Shown here one piece after another: positions 26,468 to 35,012 of a stretch of 64,000 bases of DNA. The notes beneath the pieces are model-generated. The model saw nothing but the letters and a program-made list of their open reading frames with translations. It did not search any database and was not told the origin of the DNA. The position numbers and the translations under genes are program-made. Origin of the DNA: Nonomuraea maritima (GTDB lineage: Bacteria; Actinomycetota; Actinomycetes; Streptosporangiales; Streptosporangiaceae); NCBI RefSeq assembly GCF_900100395.1, contig NZ_FNFB01000029.1:1-64000 (forward strand), in the 5' to 3' direction. Position 1 is the first letter of the stretch, and every line of letters starts with the position of its first letter.

Positions 26468-26979
26468 GCCTGCTCCGACCGATAGCGGTCGCCCAGGTGC
26501 TCGGCCGCGATCTTCTCCTGGAGCTTCGTGATGCCGTACAGCAGGGCCTCGGGGCGGGGCGGGCAGCCGGGCACGTAGACGTCGACGGGGATGATCTGGT
26601 CGACGCCGTTGGTGACGCAGTAGGAGTCCCAGTAGGGGCCGCCGGAGTTGGAGCAGGCGCCGAACGAGATCACGTACTTCGGGTCGGGCATCTGCTCGTA
26701 CAGGCGCTTGACGGCCGGGGCCATCTTGTCGGTGACCGTGCCGGAGACGATCATGAGGTCGGCCTGCCGGGGGCCGTTGGCGAACGGGATCACGCCGAAG
26801 CGGATGAAGTCGTGCCGGCTGGCCGAGGCCGCGATGAACTCGATGGCGCAGCAGGCCAGCCCGAAGTTGAACACCCACAGCGAATAGCGCCGCCCCCAGT
26901 TGAGCACGAAGCGCATCGGTTTGGGCGCCAGTCTGGAGACCGGGCCGACCGTGGGTGTCGGGAGATCCGTCGCTGCCAT
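26464..26979 (-). CDS. nuoB: NADH-quinone oxidoreductase subunit B
   Basis: A 171-aa subunit carrying cluster N2 next to the quinone site. Ligand cysteines are visible in GLACCAIEF, SFGACSNSGG and VPGCPPRPEA. The start at ATG 26979 gives the normal length. About 45 bp separate it from nuoA upstream. Confidence 0.94.
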   Translation of the reverse strand: MAATDLPTPTVGPVSRLAPKPMRFVLNWGRRYSLWVFNFGLACCAIEFIAASASRHDFIRFGVIPFANGPRQADLMIVSGTVTDKMAPAVKRLYEQMPDPKYVISFGACSNSGGPYWDSYCVTNGVDQIIPVDVYVPGCPPRPEALLYGITKLQEKIAAEHLGDRYRSEQA

Positions 26980-27026
26980 ATGACCATTCTGACCCGGATC
27001 GCAGGTCAGGCAAAGGGATCTTCCGG

Positions 27027-27398
27027 CTAGGTCCAGCTCAGGACGCGCTTGCGCCAGGCGTACACGATGCCGAGGGCGATGAAGCCGAGGAAGACGAACA
27101 TCTCGACCAGGGTGGTCAGCCCGTAGCCCGGCGCGTCGAAGACGGTGGCCCAGGGGAAGAGGAAGACGGCGTCGACGGCGAACACGACGTACAGGTACGT
27201 GAAGACGTAGTAGCGCACCTGCGACTGGGCCCACCCGTCGCCGACGGGGTCGACGCCGCACTCGTACGTCGTCAGCTTCTCGGCGGTGGGACGGGATGGG
27301 CGGAGGAGGCGGTTGGCGAACAGGGCCCCGGCCACGATGGCGACGCCGAGGGCGAGGAGCGCGGCGACGAGCACGTACGACCCGAAGTAGCCGTCCAT
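27027..27398 (-). CDS. nuoA: NADH-quinone oxidoreductase subunit A
   Basis: A 123-aa three-TM subunit with the conserved YECGVDPVG loop and FLFPWATVFD segment. First gene of the operon; it is divergent from the deacetylase lipoprotein gene across a 104-bp gap with a palindromic site. Confidence 0.93.
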   Translation of the reverse strand: MDGYFGSYVLVAALLALGVAIVAGALFANRLLRPSRPTAEKLTTYECGVDPVGDGWAQSQVRYYVFTYLYVVFAVDAVFLFPWATVFDAPGYGLTTLVEMFVFLGFIALGIVYAWRKRVLSWT

Positions 27399-27452
27399 GG
27401 GGCGATCGTAACCCAGGGCACGTTCCCTGGCCCGTCAAAGGAAAGGGAGCAG

Positions 27453-27470
27453 TACTCCAAAATCGGAGTA
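27453..27470. promoter_or_regulatory. Palindrome in the nuoA/deacetylase divergent promoter
   Basis: TACTCC-6 bp-GGAGTA is a perfect inverted repeat with the centre about 63 bp from nuoA and 41 bp from the plus-strand start, suited to an operator. The regulator is unknown. Confidence 0.45.
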
Positions 27471-27502
27471 AAAGGGAATGTCTACACCATACGCTGACAA
27501 AC

Positions 27503-28975
27503 ATGCTCAAAGTGCGATTCGCCACGGGAATCGCTCTGCTGGCCATCTCGGCCACCGGTTGCGCTCTGGCCGGCTCCCCGCGCAGGAACGTCGTGGTCCC
27601 GGCAGAGCCGACGATGATCGACTATGTCGATCCGGCCACCGTTGCCGGCCTGTCCGTCGGGGCCGTGACCGTGGGTGACTCGCCCAGCGATCTCAAGGTG
27701 CACATCAGCTACCCCCTGCTCCCCGCCGCCCCCGCCCTCACCCGCGCCCTGCGCCGGCAGGCCCAGCAGCAGCTGCGCGACTTCCTCCGCCGCACCAAGG
27801 GCCCCGCCTCCTACCCCCGGCCCGAGCTGAACGTCGACTGGCAGCTCCCCGCCGCCTCCTCCGAGGTCACCGCGGTACGGCTGCGCACCGGCGAACGCCT
27901 CGGCGCCGACTGGGGCAACTCCATGCGCACGCTGTGGTTCGACCCGCGCACCGGCGCGACCGTCGGCTCCACCGCCCTGCTCAAGGGCAAGCCGGAACTC
28001 GAACAGCTCACGTCGAAGGTCAAGGAAGGGCTGCGCGACCGCGGGTCGCAGATCAAGCAGGACAGCGTGAAGCCGAACGAGGAACTGCTCGACTCGATGG
28101 CCTTCAATCGGTCCGGCGACCTCGTCGTCGAGTTCGACGACTGCCAGATCGGGCCCTGCTCGCTCGGCCGGCTGGCCGTCGCCGTACCGCGGGCCCAGGC
28201 CGCTCCCCTGCTCTCTGACCTCGGCCGGCGGGCCCAGACGAGCGTCCTGCGGACGGCCGCCACCCCCACGCCGAACGGACCGCCGGTGATGCCGAGGCGG
28301 GCACCCGACCTCGCCACGAGCCAGGGCCGGCGGGTGGACTGCTCGAAGACCAAGTGCGTCGCGCTGACCTTCGACGACGGGCCTGGTCCGTACACCGGCA
28401 GGCTGCTCGACGTCCTGCGCGAGCAGGACACGCGGGCCACGTTCTTCGTGGTGGGCGCCAACGCCGCCGCGCAGCCGCAGCTGCTGCGGCGGATGAGCGC
28501 GGAGGGCCACCTCGTCGCGAGCCACAGCTGGTCGCACCGCGACCTGTCGATGCAGAGCAGCAGCATGGCCGCGGGCTCGCTGCGCGACACCTCGGCCATC
28601 CTGTCGGTGGTCACCGGGCAGAGCCCCCGGCTGGTACGCCCCCCGTACGGGGCCGTCAGCCAACAGCTGATGTCGATCGCGTACCGGATGGGGCTTTCGC
28701 TGGTCACGTGGGACGTGAACGCCCGCGACGACAACGGCGGCGACCCGCGCGACATCGCGGGCAGAGTCGTGCGTCAGGCGCATCCAGGTGCGATCATTCT
28801 CATGCACGACATCCACCGGCATTCCGTGGACGCGGTACCGGACGTCATCACCAGGTTGCGCGCGAAGGGATACACCTTCGTGACCGTCCCCGAGCTGTAC
28901 GGCGCCGCAGGGATGCAGGCCGGCCGCCTGTACAGGTCAGGAAGTGGGCTGCCAGGTAAGCGGCCCCTGACGTAA
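27503..28975 (+). CDS. Lipoprotein polysaccharide (peptidoglycan) deacetylase, NodB family
   Basis: A 490-aa secreted protein. The signal peptide ends in SATGC, a plausible lipobox with Cys at about residue 18. A DUF3298/RsiV-like region spans roughly 40-260. The C-terminal NodB deacetylase domain has TFDDGPGPYT (catalytic Asp pair), SHSWSHRDL (metal His), RPPYGA and the closing ILMHDIH. This layout resembles Bacillus PdaC-type peptidoglycan deacetylases. The ATG at 27503 is chosen because the upstream frame lacks a ribosome site and overlaps nuoA. Confidence 0.85.
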   Translation: MLKVRFATGIALLAISATGCALAGSPRRNVVVPAEPTMIDYVDPATVAGLSVGAVTVGDSPSDLKVHISYPLLPAAPALTRALRRQAQQQLRDFLRRTKGPASYPRPELNVDWQLPAASSEVTAVRLRTGERLGADWGNSMRTLWFDPRTGATVGSTALLKGKPELEQLTSKVKEGLRDRGSQIKQDSVKPNEELLDSMAFNRSGDLVVEFDDCQIGPCSLGRLAVAVPRAQAAPLLSDLGRRAQTSVLRTAATPTPNGPPVMPRRAPDLATSQGRRVDCSKTKCVALTFDDGPGPYTGRLLDVLREQDTRATFFVVGANAAAQPQLLRRMSAEGHLVASHSWSHRDLSMQSSSMAAGSLRDTSAILSVVTGQSPRLVRPPYGAVSQQLMSIAYRMGLSLVTWDVNARDDNGGDPRDIAGRVVRQAHPGAIILMHDIHRHSVDAVPDVITRLRAKGYTFVTVPELYGAAGMQAGRLYRSGSGLPGKRPLT

Positions 28976-29008
28976 ACGAGGTGTGGAGGGGACGTATAGT
29001 TGGCGCTC

Positions 29009-29098
29009 GTGACCCCAACCGTCCTGTTCGCCCGCCTGCATGTCGATCTCTGCAGGCTCGCGTCAGGGCTGTGTCGTCGTTCTCCCACCTCAGCCTGA
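29009..29098 (+). CDS. HVDL-type leader peptide upstream of korA
   Basis: A 29-codon frame from a GTG encodes MTPTVLFARLHVDLCRLASGLCRR plus a short tail, given here as the diagnostic core RLHVDLCRLASGLCRR. The HVDL-x-R core and the Cys pair are the hallmark of actinomycete leader peptides linked to cysteine/sulfur-responsive control. TATAGT at 28995-29000 ends eight bases before the GTG, so the transcript is probably leaderless. It lies 124 bp before korA, which encodes a Fe-S-cluster enzyme partner, and a hairpin lies between them. The role is inferred. Confidence 0.7.
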   Translation: MTPTVLFARLHVDLCRLASGLCRRSPTSA

Positions 29099-29109
29099 CT
29101 GACTCCGAC

Positions 29110-29142
29110 CGCGTTTACCCGCCATTGCGGTACGCAAACGCG
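29110..29142 (+). promoter_or_regulatory. Hairpin between leader peptide and korA, possible attenuator
   Basis: Outer arms CGCGTTT and AAACGCG enclose an inner CCGC/GCGG stem with a CATT loop. It starts 11 bases after the leader stop codon, so translation of the leader could influence its folding. No U-run follows. Confidence 0.45.
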
Positions 29143-29222
29143 TGACCTTCCGAGGATCTAGCATGGAAACAGAGAACGCGCCCAAGGCAACCGCGCAATG
29201 GCGCGTCGAGGAGGACTGATCT

Positions 29223-31067
29223 GTGGCAAAGCAGGTCCAGCAACTCGACCGCGTGATCATCAGGTTCGCCGGTGACTCCGGCGACGGCATGCAGCTCACC
29301 GGCGATCGCTTCACGGCCGGCACGGCCGAGTTCGGCAACGACCTCTCGACCCTGCCCAACTTCCCTGCCGAGATCCGCGCACCCGCAGGCACCCTGCCCG
29401 GAGTGTCGAGCTTCCAGCTCCACTTCGCCGACCACGACATCCTCACGCCCGGCGACGCGCCGAACGTGCTAGTGGCCATGAACCCCGCGGCGCTGAAGGC
29501 CAACCTGCCCGACCTGCCGCGGGGCGCGGACATCATCGCGAACACCGACGAGTTCACCAAGCGCAACCTGCAGAAGGTCGGCTACGCCGCCAACCCGCTG
29601 GAGGACGACTCGCTGCGCGAGTGGCGGGTGCACGCGGTGCCGCTGACGTCCCTGACCGTCAAGGCCCTCGAGGACTTCGACCTGTCCAAGAAGGACGCCG
29701 AGCGGTCGAAGAACATGTTCGCCCTCGGCCTGCTGTCGTGGCTCTACCACCGGCCCACCGAGCACACGATCTCGTTCCTCGAGCAGAAGTTCGCCAAGAA
29801 GCCCGACATCGCCAAGGCCAACATCGCGGCCTTCCAGGCGGGCTGGAACTACGGCGAGACCACCGAGTCCTTCTCGGTCTCGTACGAGGTCAAGCCGGCC
29901 CGGCTGGCGCCCGGCGTCTACCGCAACATCTCCGGCAACCAGGCCCTCGCCTACGGCCTGATCGCGGCGAGCGTGCAGGCGAAGCTGCCGCTGTTCCTGG
30001 GGTCGTACCCGATCACCCCGGCCAGCGACATCCTGCACGAGCTGTCGCGGCACAAGCAGTTCGGCGTGCGGACCTTCCAGGCCGAGGACGAGATCGCGGG
30101 CGTCGGCGCGGCGCTCGGCGCCGCGTTCGGCGGAGCGCTCGGCGTGACCACGACCTCCGGCCCCGGCGTGGCGCTTAAGGCCGAGACGATCGGCCTCGCG
30201 GTCACCACCGAGCTGCCGCTGATCGTCGTGGACGTGCAGCGCGCCGGTCCGAGCACCGGCATGCCGACCAAGACCGAGCAGACCGACCTGCTGATGGCCA
30301 TGTTCGGCCGCAACGGCGAGTCGCCGGTGCCGATCGTGGCGCCGATGTCGCCGAGCGACTGCTTCGACGCGGCCGTCGAGGCGGCCCGGATCGCGGTCAA
30401 GTACCGCACGCCGGTCATGCTGCTGTCGGACGGCTACCTGGCCAACGGCTCGGAGCCGTGGCGACTGCCCGACGTGTCGGAACTGCCCGACATCTCGCAG
30501 AGTTTCACCACCGAGCCCAACGGCGAGGACGGCGTTTTCCTGCCGTACAAGCGTGACAGCGAGACGCTCGCGCGCCCGTGGGCCATCCCCGGCACGGCCG
30601 GGCTCGAGCACCGCATCGGCGGCATCGAGAAGGCCGACGGCACCGGCAACATCTCCTACGACCCCGACAACCACGACCTGATGGTCCGCACGCGCGCCGC
30701 CAAGATCGCCGGCATCGACGTGCCCGACCTCGAGGTCGACGACCCCGACGGCGACGCGAACGTGCTCGTCATCGGCTGGGGCTCGACGTACGGGCCGATC
30801 GCCGCGGCGGTACGGCGCATCAGGAACGCCGGCGGCAAGGTCGCCCAGGCCCACCTGCGCCACCTCAACCCGCTGCCCGCCAACACCGGCGACGTACTCA
30901 AGCGCTACGACAAGGTGCTGCTGCCGGAGATCAACCTCGGCCAGCTCGCCCTGCTGCTGCGGGCGAGGTTCCTCGTCGACGTGATCAGCTACAACCGTGT
31001 GCGCGGGCTCCCGTTCAAGGCCGAGGAGCTGGCCGGAGTCATCCAGGACGTGATCGACAGTGACTGA
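29223..31067 (+). CDS. korA: 2-oxoglutarate (2-oxoacid):ferredoxin oxidoreductase, alpha (gamma-fused) subunit
   Basis: A 614-aa subunit. The N-terminal gamma domain (SGDGMQLTGDRF, residues 18-29) is fused to the alpha domain (GSYPITPASDILHEL, TSGPGVALK), as in mycobacterial KorA. With KorB it converts 2-oxoglutarate and CoA to succinyl-CoA, reducing ferredoxin. GTG start. It overlaps korB by eight bases. Confidence 0.92.
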   Translation: MAKQVQQLDRVIIRFAGDSGDGMQLTGDRFTAGTAEFGNDLSTLPNFPAEIRAPAGTLPGVSSFQLHFADHDILTPGDAPNVLVAMNPAALKANLPDLPRGADIIANTDEFTKRNLQKVGYAANPLEDDSLREWRVHAVPLTSLTVKALEDFDLSKKDAERSKNMFALGLLSWLYHRPTEHTISFLEQKFAKKPDIAKANIAAFQAGWNYGETTESFSVSYEVKPARLAPGVYRNISGNQALAYGLIAASVQAKLPLFLGSYPITPASDILHELSRHKQFGVRTFQAEDEIAGVGAALGAAFGGALGVTTTSGPGVALKAETIGLAVTTELPLIVVDVQRAGPSTGMPTKTEQTDLLMAMFGRNGESPVPIVAPMSPSDCFDAAVEAARIAVKYRTPVMLLSDGYLANGSEPWRLPDVSELPDISQSFTTEPNGEDGVFLPYKRDSETLARPWAIPGTAGLEHRIGGIEKADGTGNISYDPDNHDLMVRTRAAKIAGIDVPDLEVDDPDGDANVLVIGWGSTYGPIAAAVRRIRNAGGKVAQAHLRHLNPLPANTGDVLKRYDKVLLPEINLGQLALLLRARFLVDVISYNRVRGLPFKAEELAGVIQDVIDSD

Positions 31068-32106
31068 GCTCGTCAACGGGAAGGGCCTCACGCTCGTCCC
31101 CAAGACCGACGTGAAGCAGACCCTGAAGGACTTCAAGTCCGACCAGGAAGTGCGCTGGTGCCCGGGATGCGGTGACTACGCGATCCTCGCCGCGGTGCAG
31201 AGCTTCCTGCCGGAACTGGGGCTCAGGCGCGAGAACATCGTGTTCGTGTCGGGCATCGGCTGCTCGTCGCGGTTCCCGTACTACCTCAACACGTACGGGT
31301 TCCACTCGATCCACGGGCGGGCGCCGGCGATCGCGACCGGCCTCGCGGCCTCGCGGCCCGACCTGAGCGTCTGGGTGATCACCGGTGACGGTGACGCGCT
31401 GTCGATCGGCGGCAACCACCTGATCCACGCGCTGCGCCGCAACGTCAACCTGAACATCCTGCTGTTCAACAACAGGATCTACGGCCTGACGAAGGGCCAG
31501 TACTCGCCCACGTCCGAAGTCGGCAAGATCACCAAGTCGACGCCGATGGGGTCGCTGGACAAGCCGTTCAACCCGATCTCGCTGGCCATCGGCGCCGAGG
31601 CGTCGTTCGTGGCCCGCACCATCGACTCCGACCGCAAGCACCTGCAGTCGGTGCTGCGCGAGGCGACCGCTCACCGCGGCACGTCGCTGGTCGAGATCTA
31701 CCAGAACTGCAACATCTTCAACGACAACGCCTTCGAGCAGTTGAAGGACCCCGACGTCCGCGACGACATCACGCTGCGGCTCGAGCACGGTCAGCCGATC
31801 GCGAGCGCCTCGAAGGCGGTCGTGCGCGGCGCGAACGGCACGCTCGAGGTCGTCCCCCGCGATGGCCTGAGCGACGACCAGATCCTCGTGCACGACGCCC
31901 ACAACCCCGACCCGTCGGTGGCGTTCGCGCTGAGCAGGCTGGACGAGCCGGCGTTCGAGCACGTCCCGATCGGCATCTTCCGCAGCGTCGACCGTCCGTC
32001 CTACGACACGCTCATGGCCCAGCAGCTCGACGACGCCGCCGCCCAGAAGGGCCCCGGCGACCTGAACGAGCTCCTCATGGGCGGCGACACCTGGCGCATC
32101 GGCTGA
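31060..32106 (+). CDS. korB: 2-oxoglutarate (2-oxoacid):ferredoxin oxidoreductase, beta subunit
   Basis: A 348-aa TPP- and Fe-S-binding subunit. Cluster cysteines are in WCPGCGD, GIGCSSR and YQNCNIF; the TPP motif is GDGDALSIGGNH with NNRIYGLTKGQ. GTG start inside korA. The proximity of a complex I operon lacking NuoE-F-G suggests reduced ferredoxin feeds the respiratory chain. Confidence 0.93.
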   Translation: MTELVNGKGLTLVPKTDVKQTLKDFKSDQEVRWCPGCGDYAILAAVQSFLPELGLRRENIVFVSGIGCSSRFPYYLNTYGFHSIHGRAPAIATGLAASRPDLSVWVITGDGDALSIGGNHLIHALRRNVNLNILLFNNRIYGLTKGQYSPTSEVGKITKSTPMGSLDKPFNPISLAIGAEASFVARTIDSDRKHLQSVLREATAHRGTSLVEIYQNCNIFNDNAFEQLKDPDVRDDITLRLEHGQPIASASKAVVRGANGTLEVVPRDGLSDDQILVHDAHNPDPSVAFALSRLDEPAFEHVPIGIFRSVDRPSYDTLMAQQLDDAAAQKGPGDLNELLMGGDTWRIG

Positions 32107-32112
32107 CCTCAG

Positions 32113-32144
32113 GGGGAGCCGCCGCATCCCGGCGGCGGCTCCCC
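32113..32144. terminator. Bidirectional terminator between korB and the aminotransferase
   Basis: A 12-bp perfect GGGGAGCCGCCG stem with an 8-base loop lies between two convergent genes, 7 bp after korB and 3 bp from the opposing stop. No T-run. Confidence 0.75.
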
Positions 32145-32146
32145 TG

Positions 32147-33496
32147 TCAGCGCAGCTGACGTGGTTCCGCCGTGCTGCGGAGTGCGGGCGCGACCGGTCG
32201 GCCCTTGAGGAAGCCGGTGACGCCGCCCGCGTCGAGCGCCTTGCCGTACACCACCAGAGCCTCGCGTACGGCCTCGACGGTGTGCGCCACGTCGCCTGTC
32301 GTGTGCGCCGCCGAGACGACGAACGACTGGCCGAGGACTCCACGCCTGAGCAGTTCCTGGATGAACAGGGTGCGGTAGGCCTGCGACGGCCGGCCCTCGT
32401 GGTCGGCCGCGGTGAACACCAGGCACGACGGCCGCCCGACGGCGGCGACGTGATCTCGCACGCCCAGTTCGGCCGCCGCCGCGTTGACCCCCTCGGCGAG
32501 CGCGCGGCCCCGCTCCTCCATGACTGCGATGGGGTCCTCCTCCTCGTACGCCCGCACGACCGCGCGGAAGGCCGTGAGGGAGACCCGGTCGGGCCCGTGC
32601 GTGGTGGACAGCAGGAAGACACGCGGCCGGTCGGCGCGCAGACCGCCGAGCTCCATGAGTTCCCGCCGGCCGGCGAGGGCGGAGACGGGAAAGCCGTTGC
32701 CCATGCCCTTGCCCCAGCACGACAGGTCAGGCGTGACGCCGTAGAGCGTCTGCGCGCCGCCCATGCCCCAGCGGAACCCGGTGATCGTCTCGTCGAACAC
32801 GAGCACCGTGCCCTGCTCGTCGCAGAGCGCGCGCACGCTCTCCAGGTAGCCGGGCTCCGGCTCGGCGGTCGCGGTCGCCGGCTCCATGACGACGCACGCC
32901 ACCTGCCGGTCGTGCCGCTCGAAGAGCGCGCGCAGCGAGTCGAGGTCGTTGTAGCGGAAGCGCAGGGTCAGCTCGCGGACGGCCGCGGGCACGCCGGCGT
33001 TCATCGCCACCGTGCCGATGAACCAGTCGGCCGTGGAGTAGAAGGGCTGGTCGCCGATGGCCACGAGGTCGCGTCCGGTCGCCGCCCTGGCCAGCCGGAC
33101 GGCGGCGGAGGTGGCGTCCGAGCTGTTCTTGGCGAACTTCACCATCTCGGCGCCGGGCACGTGGCGCAGGAAGTCCTCGGCCGCCGACACCTCCAGGTCG
33201 GTCGGCCTGCTGAAGCTCAGCCCGTCGGCCAGCGCGGCGCGCACGGCCGCCAGCACCGGTTCGTACGCGTGCCCGAGCGTGACCGAGCGCAGGCCCATGC
33301 CGTACTCGACGTAGCAGTTCCCGTCCGCGTCCCATACCTTGGCGCCCGCGCCGCGTACGAGCACCGGGGCCATGCCTTCGGGGTACTGGTCGCTGCCCCG
33401 GGCGTAGGTGTGCGCCCCTCCGGGGACCAGATCGTGCAGGCGGCTCTGCAGCCGCTCGGACTCGATGAACCCGGCATGCTCTCCTAACGGGACCAT
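32147..33496 (-). CDS. Class III PLP aminotransferase, glutamate-1-semialdehyde aminomutase-like
   Basis: A 449-aa fold-type I PLP enzyme. It has GGAHTYARGSDQYPE at the substrate entrance, the PLP-binding VFDETITGFRWG, and the Schiff-base Lys in SCWGKGMGNGFP. GSA-aminomutase relatives of this kind occur in polysaccharide and natural-product loci where they transfer amino groups; the housekeeping hemL is normally in a haem operon, so this is probably a specialised paralogue. A TATAGT hexamer ends six bases before the ATG, suggesting a leaderless transcript. Confidence 0.85.
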   Translation of the reverse strand: MVPLGEHAGFIESERLQSRLHDLVPGGAHTYARGSDQYPEGMAPVLVRGAGAKVWDADGNCYVEYGMGLRSVTLGHAYEPVLAAVRAALADGLSFSRPTDLEVSAAEDFLRHVPGAEMVKFAKNSSDATSAAVRLARAATGRDLVAIGDQPFYSTADWFIGTVAMNAGVPAAVRELTLRFRYNDLDSLRALFERHDRQVACVVMEPATATAEPEPGYLESVRALCDEQGTVLVFDETITGFRWGMGGAQTLYGVTPDLSCWGKGMGNGFPVSALAGRRELMELGGLRADRPRVFLLSTTHGPDRVSLTAFRAVVRAYEEEDPIAVMEERGRALAEGVNAAAAELGVRDHVAAVGRPSCLVFTAADHEGRPSQAYRTLFIQELLRRGVLGQSFVVSAAHTTGDVAHTVEAVREALVVYGKALDAGGVTGFLKGRPVAPALRSTAEPRQLR

Positions 33497-33569
33497 TCCC
33501 CAACTATAGGGATCAATGGCGACGCGTCATGGTAAAGACACCTAGGCGATCAGCCAGGACAATGGCCTC

Positions 33570-33986
33570 GTGGTCCTCCACTGGCTGGTCCTGGTGTTAC
33601 TCGTGCTCGCGGCGCCCGCCGGGCCGACCGCGAGCGCCCTCGCACCTTCGCCCACGCCGGTCGAGCACCTGACCGGCGAGCACCGGCCGGCCGAGGAGAA
33701 CGGCGACGAGCGACTGTGCGCGCTGTCACGCGGCGCCCGACCCGCCCTCTCGTCCACCGCGCCGGGACGTGGCCCGGCCGCCGTTCACCGGCCGGCCCGT
33801 CCCTGCCCGCGCGCGGCACCCCGCCGCCGCGGTCGCAGGCCGCGCCGCCGCCATCGCCGGCAACGACGACCGGCCGGATCCGACCCAGAACGAGATCCGG
33901 ATCCATCCGGGCCGCACTCCCCCCGCGCGCCGCCAGGAACGCTCTCTCCCCGCGTTCACCCCCTGGTCCGACACTCTGGAGAGAGC
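33570..33986 (+). CDS. Doubtful secreted ORF, possibly frameshifted
   Basis: A GTG opens a frame with a good signal-peptide-like start (VLHWLVLVLLVLAAPAGPTASA). After about 45 codons its composition degrades to Arg/Pro-rich sequence, while frame +2 from 33716 looks more coding-like (RPLVHRAGTWPG). Either a small secreted protein with a frameshift lies here, or only noise. The frame runs into the downstream epimerase without a stop. Otherwise 33497-33986 holds no gene I can support. Confidence 0.25.
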
Positions 33987-35012
33987 ATGCAGCGCGTTCT
34001 GATCACCGGAGCCTCCGGTTTCATCGGCAACCACATGACCCGCCGCCTGCGCGACTTGCGGATCGAGGTCCACGCCGTCAGCCGGGCGCCGCGGGCTCCC
34101 CTGCACGGCGAGATCTGGCACCAGTGCGACCTACGCGACGAAGAGGCGACCTCGTCCCTGATGCGGGCGGTACGCCCCCAGGTCGTCTTCCACCTGGCCG
34201 GGGAGGTCACCGGCACGCGCGAGGTCGCGATGGTCCCCGAGACGCTGCGCGGCAACCTGCTGACCGCCGTCAACCTCCTGGTCTCCGCCACTCGCACGCC
34301 GGCCAAGCTGGTGTTCGCCGGTTCGGTCGAGGAGCCGCGCACCGGCTCGGCCGCGCCGCATTCCCCCTACTCCGCCGCCAAGCACGCGGCCACCGGCTAC
34401 GCCATGCTCTTCCACCACCTCTGGAACGTGCCGGTGACGGTCCTGCGCATCGCCATGGTGTACGGCCCCGGCCAGGAGGACCTGAGCAAGCTGGTGCCGT
34501 ACGTGGCCACCGAGCTGCTGCGGGGCCGGTCGCCGCAGGTGGGCAGCGGCACCCGGCTGGTCGACTGGGTCTTCGTCGACGACGTCGTGGACGCGCTGGT
34601 GGCCGCGGCGCTGAGCGACGCCGCCGACGGACGGGCCCTGGACGTCGGCAGCGGCAGCGGGACGTCGATCCGGGCCACCGTGGACCTCCTGCACCGGCTG
34701 GCGGGGACCGCCGTGGCGCCGATCTACGGGGCGATCGCCGACCGGGCACGTGACCGCGCCCACATCGCCGACGTGCGGCCGGCGGAGGAGACACTCGGGT
34801 GGCGGGCGGCCACGCCGCTGGCGGAGGGGCTGGCCCGGACGTTGCGCTGGTACGCGGACCGGTTAACGCCCCACAACCTCACGCCCGCCGTCTCTGCGTC
34901 CGCCGTCCCCGCGTCCACCGTCCCGGCATCCACCGTCCCCGCGTCCACCGTCTGTGGGGCGCAGCCGGCGTTCCATGGGCCGTTCGACGAACCTGAACAG
35001 CAGCCACGCTAG
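33987..35012 (+). CDS. NAD-dependent sugar epimerase/dehydratase (extended SDR)
   Basis: A 341-aa Rossmann protein with GASGFIGNH at the N-terminus and the SDR Tyr/Lys in SPYSAAKHA. It probably interconverts a nucleotide-sugar for the adjacent polysaccharide genes. ATG at 33987 follows GGAGAGAG. The last 50 residues are a lineage-specific tail with AST(V)P repeats, encoded by four 15-bp tandem repeats that also encode the tail of the convergent acyltransferase; the two coding regions overlap by 150 bp. Confidence 0.82.
   Translation: MQRVLITGASGFIGNHMTRRLRDLRIEVHAVSRAPRAPLHGEIWHQCDLRDEEATSSLMRAVRPQVVFHLAGEVTGTREVAMVPETLRGNLLTAVNLLVSATRTPAKLVFAGSVEEPRTGSAAPHSPYSAAKHAATGYAMLFHHLWNVPVTVLRIAMVYGPGQEDLSKLVPYVATELLRGRSPQVGSGTRLVDWVFVDDVVDALVAAALSDAADGRALDVGSGSGTSIRATVDLLHRLAGTAVAPIYGAIADRARDRAHIADVRPAEETLGWRAATPLAEGLARTLRWYADRLTPHNLTPAVSASAVPASTVPASTVPASTVCGAQPAFHGPFDEPEQQPR

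Noticed and set aside
33716..34753. 345-codon frame +2 over the epimerase
   Set aside because: Beyond 33987 it is an out-of-frame read of the epimerase. Only its first part is kept as a possible frameshift remnant.
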